Source: Candidatus Mediterraneibacter gallistercoris
GTDB taxonomy: Bacteria > Bacillota_A > Clostridia > Lachnospirales > Lachnospiraceae
DNA length: 15,975 bases
Assembly: GCA_019119745.1 (NCBI GenBank)
Contig: DWWI01000165.1
Span: 1-15,975, forward strand
Reading direction: 5' to 3'
Each line of letters opens with the position of its first letter. Within the stretch, counting starts at the first letter, position 1. A program made the position numbers and the translations under genes. Below, in pieces: positions 1 to 6,843 of this stretch. The notes beneath the pieces were generated by a model that was not told where the DNA came from, made no database searches, and saw only the letters and a program-made list of their open reading frames with translations.

Positions 1-47
1 ACATTTCTCGGATGCTGAAAATGATCCATTACTTTCTCTGTATACAT
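1..47 (-). CDS. nifU: NifU/IscU-type Fe-S cluster scaffold protein (partial, 5' end only)
   Basis: Only the first 15 codons and part of the sixteenth lie in the window. They read MYTEKVMDHFQHPRN from an ATG at 47-45, which is the typical N-terminus of clostridial IscU/NifU-like scaffolds. An AGGAGG ribosome binding site (complement of 57-62) sits 9 nt upstream of the ATG. The gene starts 25 nt after the nifS stop on the same strand, so it is almost certainly co-transcribed with nifS and the IscR-like regulator. Scaffolds of this family receive sulfur from the cysteine desulfurase and assemble [2Fe-2S] or [4Fe-4S] clusters on conserved cysteines, which lie outside the window. The call rests on a short peptide plus operon context. 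Confidence 0.82.
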   Translation of the reverse strand, partial: MYTEKVMDHFQHPRN

Positions 48-72
48 AATATGATACCTCCTGATATTCCTG

Positions 73-1266
73 TCAGTTTTTATTTTTCTCCTGCTTTTTT
101 ACAAAATCCTCGTACAGCGGTGACATGCTCCGAAGCTGCGCGACAATTTCTTTTAAGTTGTCCACAACATAATCCAGATCTTCTTTCGTTGTCTCCTCAT
201 CCAGAGTCATGCGAAGTGATCCGTGTGCAATCTCATGGGGCAGTCCGATAGCGAGAAGCACATGGGACGGATCCAGTGACCCCGATGTGCAGGCAGACCC
301 GCTGGATGCGCAGATTCCTTTCATATCAAGCATGATCAGAAGCGACTCGCCCTCAATGAACTGGAAGCTGAAGTTCACATTGTTCGGAAGCCGCTTTACA
401 CGGTCTCCGTTCAGTCTGCAGTATGGGATTTCTTTCTCGATCCGGCTGATCAGGTAATCCCTGAGCTCCGTCTCATAATCCATGCGTTCTTTCATGGACA
501 CTGCCGCAAGTTCTACTGCTTTGCCAAGGCCGACGATTCCCGGAACATTTTCCGTACCTGCACGGCGTTTTCTCTCCTGAGCGCCTCCATGGATAAATGA
601 GCGGATCTTCACACCTTTCCTGATATAAAGGAACCCGATTCCTTTCGGACCGTTCAGCTTGTGGCCGCTGGCGCTGAGCATATCGATATTGCATTCATCC
701 ACATTGATCGGAACATGGGCAAAAGCCTGTACCGCGTCTGTGTGGAACAGGATACCGTGCTCATGCGCGATCCTGCCGATCTCCGCAATAGGTTCGATGG
801 TACCGATCTCATTATTTGCAAACATAATGGAGATCAGGATCGTATCGGGACGGACGGCCGCTTCTACTGCTTTCGGATCGACCAGCCCGTTCTCATCCAC
901 ATCAAGATACGTCACTTCATATCCTCTTTTTTCCAGATACTCACACGTGTGCAGAATTGCATGGTGCTCGATCTTACTTGTAATGATATGCTTTCCCTTT
1001 GACGCATAAGCCTCCGCCGTTGCTGTCAGCGCCCAGTTATCAGATTCTGTTCCTCCTGCTGTAAAATAGATCTCGTTTGCTTTTGCTCCGAGTACTCCGG
1101 CGATGATCTCACGCTGTTTTGTAATAACCTCTTTGTTAGCCGCGGCAAATCCGTATACGCTGGACGGATTTCCGAAGTGTTCTGTAAAATAAGGCAGCAT
1201 CGCATTGACAACCTCCGGGGATGTCTTAGTCGTAGCCGCATTGTCCAGATAAATCAGTTTTTCCAT
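73..1266 (-). CDS. nifS: Cysteine desulfurase, NifS/IscS class
   Basis: This is a 397-residue PLP enzyme that removes sulfur from L-cysteine, giving alanine and a protein persulfide used for Fe-S cluster and thio-cofactor assembly in the cytosol. The N-terminus YLDNAATTKTSPEV and the GGTESDN motif (71-77) are those of fold-type I desulfurases. The PLP-binding lysine is K203 in SASGHKLNGPKG, H101/H102 lie in the IEHH motif, and the persulfide-forming cysteine is C326 in SSGSACTSGSLDPSHVL. The long active-site loop and the length match IscS/NifS rather than the SufS class. The ATG is preceded by GGAGG with 6 nt spacing. It follows the IscR-like gene by 74 nt and precedes nifU by 25 nt, so the three form one operon. 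No truncation or missing catalytic residue is visible. Confidence 0.96.
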   Translation of the reverse strand: MEKLIYLDNAATTKTSPEVVNAMLPYFTEHFGNPSSVYGFAAANKEVITKQREIIAGVLGAKANEIYFTAGGTESDNWALTATAEAYASKGKHIITSKIEHHAILHTCEYLEKRGYEVTYLDVDENGLVDPKAVEAAVRPDTILISIMFANNEIGTIEPIAEIGRIAHEHGILFHTDAVQAFAHVPINVDECNIDMLSASGHKLNGPKGIGFLYIRKGVKIRSFIHGGAQERKRRAGTENVPGIVGLGKAVELAAVSMKERMDYETELRDYLISRIEKEIPYCRLNGDRVKRLPNNVNFSFQFIEGESLLIMLDMKGICASSGSACTSGSLDPSHVLLAIGLPHEIAHGSLRMTLDEETTKEDLDYVVDNLKEIVAQLRSMSPLYEDFVKKQEKNKN

Positions 1267-1340
1267 ATATTACCTCCATAGTATTTATCAGTCAGGCCAT
1301 CTGACAGTACTTCTGTCCGATATGCCGGTTCCCGTATTTC

Positions 1341-1796
1341 TCAGTTTTTGCATACCCGCTGCGTCTTATCCGCACAGCATTTTTTTCTGCTCTCTTCCAC
1401 GAGCTGATCCAGCATGATCTCGTCCACCGTCCGGTTGATGCTGTCATTGATCCGCTTCCAGACGTATTTTGTCACACAGCTGTCAGCAGCCTTACACTCG
1501 CCGTCCGGCTCCAGACCCGGACATTCCACCGGTTCCAGACTTCCTTCCAGAGTTCTCAGGATATCTCCCACTGAGATTTCTCTCATATCTTTTGCCAGAA
1601 TATATCCGCCTCCGGCCCCTCTTACACTGCTGACAAGTCCCGCCTTCTTCAGCATGGCCATAAGCTGTTCCAGATAACGTTCCGAGATATCCTGCCGCGC
1701 AGATATACTTGTAATCGAGACCGGTGCTTCTCCGCTGTACTGTGCAAGATCTATCATTGCGCGAAGGCCGTACCTTCCTTTCGTAGACAGTTTCAA
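1341..1796 (-). CDS. iscR: Rrf2-family Fe-S-sensing transcriptional regulator, IscR-like
   Basis: The product is a winged-helix repressor of the Rrf2 family, which controls Fe-S biogenesis genes according to cluster status. I chose the TTG at 1796 as start. It gives 151 residues beginning MKLSTKGRYGLRAM, the canonical family N-terminus, and has AAGGTGAG just upstream, whereas the in-frame ATG at 1820 has no clear ribosome binding site. The helix-turn-helix and wing cover roughly residues 1-65, ending in the RGAGGGYILA motif (59-68). Three cysteines at about 92, 101 and 107 are the likely cluster ligands. In E. coli IscR they are at 92, 98 and 104, so the first gap is longer here. The C-terminus carries three further cysteines (about 140, 141 and 149). 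Position ahead of nifS-nifU and the operator in its leader suggest autoregulation. Confidence 0.9.
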   Translation of the reverse strand: MKLSTKGRYGLRAMIDLAQYSGEAPVSITSISARQDISERYLEQLMAMLKKAGLVSSVRGAGGGYILAKDMREISVGDILRTLEGSLEPVECPGLEPDGECKAADSCVTKYVWKRINDSINRTVDEIMLDQLVEESRKKCCADKTQRVCKN

Positions 1797-1847
1797 GTTC
1801 TCACCTTCCCTGCTCTGCATTTTCCGGATTTTAATTCCCGGTAATTT

Positions 1848-1872
1848 ATACCCTATCTTTTTACTAGGATTT
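1848..1872 (-). promoter_or_regulatory. Putative IscR/Rrf2 operator upstream of iscR-nifS-nifU
   Basis: A 25-bp imperfect palindrome has arms ATACCCTA (1848-1855) and TAGGATTT (1865-1872) around a 9-bp centre. Six of the eight arm pairs are complementary. Length and layout match the type 1 IscR operators known from E. coli, which are 25 bp and begin ATA and end TAT. It lies just downstream of the predicted -10 box, covering about +2 to +26 of the iscR transcript, a position where a bound repressor would block transcription. The assignment is by pattern and context only. Confidence 0.6.
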
Positions 1873-1880
1873 CCTTTTGT

Positions 1881-1909
1881 AGAATATCATTACCAGGCAG
1901 TTCTGTCAA
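1881..1909 (-). promoter_or_regulatory. Sigma-A-type promoter for the iscR-nifS-nifU operon
   Basis: On the minus strand a perfect -35 TTGACA (complement of 1904-1909) is followed after 17 nt by -10 TATTCT (complement of 1881-1886). The -10 is preceded by TGA, making an extended -10 element. Transcription should start near 1874, at the edge of the putative IscR operator. Confidence 0.75.
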
Positions 1910-1916
1910 CCCGGGA

Positions 1917-1968
1917 TTTCACATATGTTATAAAAAGTTGTTACGAATCTCATTTTCCATATGTGAAA
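1917..1968. repeat. Perfect 11-bp inverted repeat in the iscR / flippase intergenic region
   Basis: TTTCACATATG at 1917-1927 and its exact reverse complement CATATGTGAAA at 1958-1968 are separated by 30 nt. Each arm also contains the 6-bp palindrome CATATG. The pair sits between two divergently transcribed genes and brackets a plausible extended -10 element for the rightward gene (TGT followed by TATAAA, 1926-1934). A pair of operator sites is possible, but the binding protein is unknown. Confidence 0.55.
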
Positions 1969-2009
1969 AAGGGCTTTGTAACAGACAGATCAACGGGGTG
2001 GCGAATCAT

Positions 2010-3326
2010 ATGTCGTCTAAGCATAAGCTTTTTGAGGGCGCCATGATCCTCACGGCTGCCGGTTTTATAAGCCGTATCATGGGGTTCTTCTTTCGCATTT
2101 TCTTAAGTCATGCATTCGGAGAAGAAAACGTAGGACTGTACCAGCTCGTATTTCCTGTCTATTCCCTCTGCCTCGCACTGAGCACAGCCGGAATACAGAC
2201 CGCTGTTTCCCGCATGACCGCCGAAAAAGCCGCACTGGGCAAAAAAAATGAGGCCAGAGCTATACTCGGAACAGCTCTGAGCCTGACACTTCTTATCTCC
2301 ATTGCAGAAATTCTGTTTATACAGCAGAACGCCTCTTTTATCGCTGCATCTTTTCTTGGCGACGAGCGTTGTGCCGATCTGCTCATGATCGTGTCTTATG
2401 CACTCCCGTGCGCCGCCATACACAGCTGTATCTGCGGGTATTACTTCGGACTGCAGAATACCGGACTTCCGGCTCTCAGCCAGCTGATTGAGCAGTTTGT
2501 CCGCATTTTCTCCGTCCTGCTGCTCTTTGCCGTCACGCAAAACAGCGGAAGAACACCGTCCATTCATCTGGCAGCGGCAGGAATTACAGCAGGAGAATTT
2601 GTCTCTGCCCTTTTTGCCGCGCACTCTCTCACCCGGCTTGGCAGTCCTGTACGTACATTCTTTTCTAAAAGCCTGTTCCGTCACCTGCGCGAGCTGTTAA
2701 GTCTGTCCGTTCCTCTGACAGCCAACCGTACCATTGTCACACTGCTTCAGAGCGTAGAGGCAGCATCTATTCCTGTCTGTCTTAAACTCTACGGACTTGA
2801 CGCCTCCGGCGCGCTCAGTCTGTATGGGGTTCTGACCGGCATGGCACTGCCATGTATCCAGTTCCCGTCTGCCGTCACAAATTCAGTGGGAATTGTCCTT
2901 ATGCCTGCAGTCAGTGCGACCAGCACAGCGGGGAACCGCTCCGCCGTTATCCGCCTGCTCAAAAAAGCGGTAGGGAGCTGCTTTATCCTCGGACTGTCAT
3001 GCTGCCTGTTCTTCCTTATCTTCGGCAGGCTTATCGGGACACTTCTGTTTCACAGTGAAACTGCCGGGAAATTTATTCTCACGCTGGCCTGGATCTGTCC
3101 GTTTCTGTATACAAACACTGCATTGTTCAGTGCGATAAACGGATATGGTAAAACAGGATTTACTTTTCTCATTAATACTTGCGGGCTCCTCATACGCATC
3201 AGCAGTGTTTTCTTCGCCATTCCGCATTTTGGCATACAAGGGTATCTCTGGGGACTGCTTATAAGTCAGCTTGCCGTATCAGTCCTGGCTTTTACAGTTC
3301 TGTTTAAGCATGCTTCTAAAGAGTAG
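2010..3326 (+). CDS. SpoVB-like MVF-superfamily flippase (polysaccharide/lipid carrier exporter)
   Basis: The product is a 438-residue polytopic membrane protein, almost wholly hydrophobic helices with short loops. It resembles stage V sporulation protein B and related MOP/MVF flippases that move lipid-linked sugar precursors across the membrane. Family-like stretches include the N-terminal GAMILTAAGFISRIMGFFFR and a central segment with LSLYGVLTGMALPCIQFPSA near residues 269-288. I prefer the ATG at 2010 because GGGGTGG lies 8 nt upstream and the family normally starts close to this point. An in-frame TTG 72 nt further upstream has no comparable site. B. subtilis SpoVB is about 518 residues, so this is a short member. 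Its last 11 nt overlap the convergent spoIIM gene. It could act in spore cortex or in other envelope glycan export. Confidence 0.83.
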   Translation: MSSKHKLFEGAMILTAAGFISRIMGFFFRIFLSHAFGEENVGLYQLVFPVYSLCLALSTAGIQTAVSRMTAEKAALGKKNEARAILGTALSLTLLISIAEILFIQQNASFIAASFLGDERCADLLMIVSYALPCAAIHSCICGYYFGLQNTGLPALSQLIEQFVRIFSVLLLFAVTQNSGRTPSIHLAAAGITAGEFVSALFAAHSLTRLGSPVRTFFSKSLFRHLRELLSLSVPLTANRTIVTLLQSVEAASIPVCLKLYGLDASGALSLYGVLTGMALPCIQFPSAVTNSVGIVLMPAVSATSTAGNRSAVIRLLKKAVGSCFILGLSCCLFFLIFGRLIGTLLFHSETAGKFILTLAWICPFLYTNTALFSAINGYGKTGFTFLINTCGLLIRISSVFFAIPHFGIQGYLWGLLISQLAVSVLAFTVLFKHASKE

Positions 3327-3855
3327 AGAGAAAGGCTTTGACAACAATCGGATTTACATACAGTTCCATAATAATTCCGAGTGACATGGTAAGGACAACA
3401 AATACCGTCTTCTGTCTGTTCCAATGACTCTGGGGAACAGTATAGCAATACCACAGCATCACAATAAAAGCAGGGATATAAAACAAAAACTGGGGGAAAA
3501 GCGCAGCCACACATAAAAGGCAGCCTTTCATCCCCAGTTCGGCAGCTGCAGAAGAAATGAGCACGCCTCCGGAAGCCCCTGTCCAGATCAGAAATAGGAT
3601 AACCGCTGCTTTTCGCGCTCTGGTGAACGAAAGAACAGCCAGTATAAGAAACGGGACGGCACGCAGCCGCAGCAGATACCAGAGATATTCCTGAACGTCA
3701 ATTTTAGCGTCAACAAACTGGTTCAGAAAATAATCGCTGAATATTCCCGGTTCAGCCATATACTTTCCCGCTATAAAGTTCACATAAATAATCCCCAATA
3801 AAAAACCCGGCATAAAAAAAGCAAGGAACTGTTTCCTCGTATGAAATATCTTCAT
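3316..3855 (-). CDS. spoIIM: Stage II sporulation protein M-like membrane protein
   Basis: The product has 179 residues with about five hydrophobic segments (roughly 9-29, 58-78, 83-105, 111-138 and 147-170), which fits SpoIIM of the SpoIID-SpoIIM-SpoIIP complex. That complex remodels septal peptidoglycan during engulfment of the forespore. The start at 3855 is favoured by an AGGAGG (complement of 3860-3865) 4 nt before the ATG, whereas an in-frame ATG 39 nt upstream has only a weak site. It lies 73 nt after the nudF-like gene on the same strand. In B. subtilis spoIIM is also near nudF, which supports the identification. Its 3' end overlaps the convergent flippase gene by 11 nt. The identification rests on overall sequence resemblance, topology and synteny, as there are no catalytic residues to check. 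Confidence 0.75.
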   Translation of the reverse strand: MKIFHTRKQFLAFFMPGFLLGIIYVNFIAGKYMAEPGIFSDYFLNQFVDAKIDVQEYLWYLLRLRAVPFLILAVLSFTRARKAAVILFLIWTGASGGVLISSAAAELGMKGCLLCVAALFPQFLFYIPAFIVMLWYCYTVPQSHWNRQKTVFVVLTMSLGIIMELYVNPIVVKAFLSTL

Positions 3856-3928
3856 TCTTCCTCCTGTTTTCCGCTGAACAGTGCTTGTATACATCTTTGA
3901 TATTTCATTATATGCCGGGGTTTTATGA

Positions 3929-4468
3929 TTATTCTTGATACTTAACCGCGTATGCCATCAGGGAAGCGACCGTTTTTGCATCCTCGATTTCTCCTGCAAA
4001 TATTTTTTCCTTTAACTCATCCAGCGAATACGCTTTCAGATCTATAAATTCATCCTCATCGAGATGCTGTTTTGAAGGAATCAGATCTTTTGCCACATAT
4101 ACTTCAATCCGCTCATTGCAGAATGCGACAGTCGTCCGCAGGGTAATCAGCCATTCCAGATTTTCACTTCTGTATCCCGTTTCTTCCTCCAGTTCACGGG
4201 AGGCGCATGTAATTCCCGGTTCATCTTCAGCGTCCAGCGCTCCGGCCGGAATCTCAAGCGTATAGCGGTCCAGTGCATTGCGGTACTGTCTTACCATAAG
4301 AATCTTTCCATCTTCCGTCACAGGTACAACAGCAGCAGCCCCCTTATGCTTTATGAAATCCCACACAACAGTATGATCTCCGTTGACTTCGATCGTGTCC
4401 TGATAAAAATCAATAATTTTTCCCTTGAATTTCAATTCTCTGTTCAGCCTTTTAATATGTTCGCCCAT
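3929..4468 (-). CDS. nudF: Nudix hydrolase, ADP-ribose pyrophosphatase (NudF) type
   Basis: The product has 179 residues and hydrolyses nucleoside diphosphate-linked sugars, most likely ADP-ribose to AMP and ribose 5-phosphate. The Nudix box is at about 76-99: GALDAEDEPGITCAS followed by RELEEETGY, which keeps the metal-binding RE...EE core. The family features VRQYR (59-63) and LEIPAGA just before the box are both present, as in ADP-ribose pyrophosphatases. The box has one more residue than canonical between its first glycine and first glutamate. I chose the ATG at 4468, which has AGGAGG 6 nt upstream. A TTG two codons earlier lies between that site and the ATG and is unlikely. It precedes spoIIM on the same strand and follows the rny terminator, so it probably begins a new transcript. 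Confidence 0.92.
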   Translation of the reverse strand: MGEHIKRLNRELKFKGKIIDFYQDTIEVNGDHTVVWDFIKHKGAAAVVPVTEDGKILMVRQYRNALDRYTLEIPAGALDAEDEPGITCASRELEEETGYRSENLEWLITLRTTVAFCNERIEVYVAKDLIPSKQHLDEDEFIDLKAYSLDELKEKIFAGEIEDAKTVASLMAYAVKYQE

Positions 4469-4523
4469 TGTCAACCTCCTGCATTTTTATTTTCTCATTT
4501 TATATTTGCGCCATCCGCCGCCA

Positions 4524-4559
4524 TTGCAAAAAGAAAGCCCTCGTCTTTCGACAAGGGCC
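4524..4559 (-). terminator. Rho-independent terminator of rny
   Basis: On the minus strand GCCCTTGTC and GACGAGGGC pair as a 9-bp stem with one G-U wobble (complement of 4537-4545 and 4550-4558). It is closed by a GAAA tetraloop and followed by TTTCTTTTTGC. It begins 28 nt after the rny stop codon. Confidence 0.9.
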
Positions 4560-4587
4560 GGTCTTTCATCACCTGTTATGATTCTGG

Positions 4588-6147
4588 TTATTTCGCATAA
4601 TCTGTTGCCCGTGATTCACGGATAACATTTACTTTAATCTGTCCCGGATATTCCAGTTCGAACTCAATCTGCTTAGCAATATCTCTGGCCAGAAGCACCA
4701 TATCATCATCAGATACCTGCTCCGGAACTACCATAACACGAATCTCTCTACCTGCCTGAATGGCAAAAGATTTCTCCACACCTTTAAACTGGTTGGTAAT
4801 ATCTTCTAACTGTTTTAATCTGTTTGTATATGTTTCGATGGTCTCACGTCTCGCACCGGGTCTTGCCGCTGAAATCGTATCGGCAGCCTGTACGACACAC
4901 GCAATCAAAGTCTGCGGTTCCACATCGCCATGATGGGCTTCCACTGCATTGATCACAGTCGCAGACTCTTTATATTTTCTGCACAGATCAGCACCGATCT
5001 GAATATGTGACCCTTCTACGTCATGGTCAATTGACTTTCCTATATCATGAAGAAGTCCGGCACGCTTTGCCATTCTCACATCAAGCCCGATCTCCCCTGC
5101 AAGCAGTCCTGCAAGCTGAGCGACCTCGATCGAATGTTTTAAAGCATTCTGCCCGTAACTTGTTCTAAACTTCATACGGCCAAGAAGACGGATCAGTTCC
5201 GGATGAATGCCTGTGACTCCCACTTCAAGAGCCGCTGCTTCTCCCTCTTCTCTGATCATTGTATCGACTTCTTTCTGCGCCTTTTCTACCATTTCCTCAA
5301 TTCTCGCCGGATGGATACGCCCGTCTACGATCAGTCTTTCCAGGGCAATCCTTGCGACCTCTCGGCGAATCGGATCAAATCCCGATAATACAACTGCTTC
5401 CGGAGTATCATCGATAATCAGTTCTACACCGGTAAGTGTTTCAAGCGTACGGATATTTCTTCCCTCGCGCCCGATAATACGTCCTTTCATCTCATCACTC
5501 GGCAGCTGCACAACGGAAATCGTTGTCTCTGCAACATGGTCAGCCGCACATCTCTGGATAGCATTGACAACATATTCTTTCGCTTTCTTGTCTGCTTCCT
5601 CTTTTGCCTGAGCCTCCAGCTCTCTGACCATCTTGGCAGTGTCATGCTTAACATCTTCTTCAACAGTTTTCAACAGATATTCTTTTGCCTGTTCGGAGGT
5701 AAGTCCTGAGATTCGTTCCAGTTCCTGCACACGTTTCTGACTCAGTTCTTCTACTTTGGCTTCACGCTGACGCAGCTGTTCTTCTTTTGACGAAAGCTTG
5801 TTCTCACGATGTTCAAGAGCGTCCGAACGCTTCTCGACCGCTTCTTCCTTTGCAAGCACTCTCTTTTCATAGCGCTGCAGTTCCGCTCTTCTCTCTTTTG
5901 TTTCTTTTTCAAGATCATTCTTGGTCTTGATAGATTCTTCCTTCACTTCAAGAAGAGCTTCTTTTTTCGTTGTCTCAGCATTCTTCACTGCATCGTCGAT
6001 AATTTCCCTTGCTCTTGCCTCTGCATTTCCGATCTTGCTTTCAGCATTCTTCTTCAAATTAGAGATCGTTGCAAAATGAGAAATAATCCCGACTATCAAC
6101 GCGAGGGCCACGGCAATTACTATACATAAGCCTAAACTTAATTGCAC
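4588..6147 (-). CDS. rny: Ribonuclease Y
   Basis: The product is a 519-residue membrane-anchored endoribonuclease that starts mRNA decay in Firmicutes. The N-terminal helix (about 3-24) anchors it, followed by a long charged coiled coil (about 30-200). Next come a KH RNA-binding domain with [15 protein letters not shown] (222-236), a metal-dependent HD domain with catalytic H367-D368 in [12 protein letters not shown], and a C-terminal domain ending about residue 519. Length and order are normal for the family. The start is GTG at 6147, with AGGAGG 7 nt upstream. The same AGGAG is followed by its complement CTCCT, so the ribosome binding site can fold into a small hairpin. A promoter at the end of recX and a terminator after the stop suggest an independent transcription unit, though read-through from recA-recX is possible. 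Confidence 0.97.
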   Translation of the reverse strand: MQLSLGLCIVIAVALALIVGIISHFATISNLKKNAESKIGNAEARAREIIDDAVKNAETTKKEALLEVKEESIKTKNDLEKETKERRAELQRYEKRVLAKEEAVEKRSDALEHRENKLSSKEEQLRQREAKVEELSQKRVQELERISGLTSEQAKEYLLKTVEEDVKHDTAKMVRELEAQAKEEADKKAKEYVVNAIQRCAADHVAETTISVVQLPSDEMKGRIIGREGRNIRTLETLTGVELIIDDTPEAVVLSGFDPIRREVARIALERLIVDGRIHPARIEEMVEKAQKEVDTMIREEGEAAALEVGVTGIHPELIRLLGRMKFRTSYGQNALKHSIEVAQLAGLLAGEIGLDVRMAKRAGLLHDIGKSIDHDVEGSHIQIGADLCRKYKESATVINAVEAHHGDVEPQTLIACVVQAADTISAARPGARRETIETYTNRLKQLEDITNQFKGVEKSFAIQAGREIRVMVVPEQVSDDDMVLLARDIAKQIEFELEYPGQIKVNVIRESRATDYAK

Positions 6148-6161
6148 AGGAGCACCTCCTT
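6148..6161 (-). promoter_or_regulatory. rny: Ribosome binding site of rny within a potential hairpin
   Basis: The minus strand reads AAGGAGGTGCTCCT directly before the GTG start. AGGAG can pair with CTCCT through a 3-nt GTG loop, which would hide the Shine-Dalgarno sequence. The stem is short (5 bp) and the loop is tight, so its strength in vivo is uncertain. Confidence 0.5.
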
Positions 6162-6203
6162 ATTCAATTTTCATTGTACATATCACTTAAATACAACAGT
6201 TAA

Positions 6204-6232
6204 ATTTTATACTGTTTTCACAACAATGTCAA
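6204..6232 (-). promoter_or_regulatory. Promoter for rny, overlapping the recX stop codon
   Basis: On the minus strand TTGACA (complement of 6227-6232) and TAAAAT (complement of 6204-6209) are spaced by 17 nt. The -35 box contains the TGA stop of recX. Transcription should start near 6197, giving a leader of about 50 nt before the rny GTG. Confidence 0.7.
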
Positions 6233-6843
6233 GCATTGTCCTCATAATTTTGTATCACTTGACGGACAGTCTCATATCGGAATCCTTTTCTCGCCAAATA
6301 CCCGTATATCCGCTGTTTTTCAGGCTCATCCGCAGTGCGCGGATCAAATCTTTTTTTACGGAGTATTGTGCGTACAGCCTCATCTTCTCCTTCATCTGCA
6401 TAACAGGCCTCGAAGGCCTGCTCAATATGTTCAGATGATACGCCTTTCTGCATGAGCAATGCCCGGATTTCCTTTCTGCTCTTTGCTCCCTGTCTGCTCC
6501 TGACGAAATTTTCCGCGTAGCGGGCATCATCAAGATATCCGAAAGACTTTACATAGTCCACAGCCCTGTCGATCATGTCCTGCGTATAGCATCCCTGCTT
6601 CAGCTTTTCTCTCAGTGCTGCCTCCGTCCGGTCCATATCCTCCAGAAGGTGCAACGCCCGCAGCTTTGCCCTTTTCAGTATTACATCCGTCTCAATCTTT
6701 TCTACAATGCCGTCAGACAATTCTTCGCCTTTCCGGACACCATAACGGGAAAGTTCGCCCTTGTATAATACAAAGGCAAACTTCCCGTCTAAGTATATTT
6801 TAAACTTTGTCTTAGTATATGGTTCGATTTCCGTAACGATCAT
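6229..6843 (-). CDS. recX: Regulatory protein RecX
   Basis: The product has 204 residues and binds RecA filaments to limit or modulate recombinase activity. It is built of three-helix RecX repeats. The family motif [21 protein letters not shown] is clear near 102-122 (G102, D105-D106, R108 and the closing KS), followed by a second repeat with [11 protein letters not shown]. The N-terminal region (about 1-55) is the extra beta-rich segment seen in the longer RecX proteins of Firmicutes. The ATG overlaps the recA stop by 4 nt (ATGA), so the two are translationally coupled. It is expected to be induced together with recA through the SOS box upstream of recA. A short inverted repeat (ACAATG / CATTGT) covers its stop codon. 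Confidence 0.95.
   Translation of the reverse strand: MIVTEIEPYTKTKFKIYLDGKFAFVLYKGELSRYGVRKGEELSDGIVEKIETDVILKRAKLRALHLLEDMDRTEAALREKLKQGCYTQDMIDRAVDYVKSFGYLDDARYAENFVRSRQGAKSRKEIRALLMQKGVSSEHIEQAFEACYADEGEDEAVRTILRKKRFDPRTADEPEKQRIYGYLARKGFRYETVRQVIQNYEDNA

Noticed and set aside
2103..2684. A 193-codon minus-strand open frame inside the flippase gene
   Set aside because: It is a shadow of a well supported membrane protein gene. Its translation is Cys- and charge-rich without any motif.
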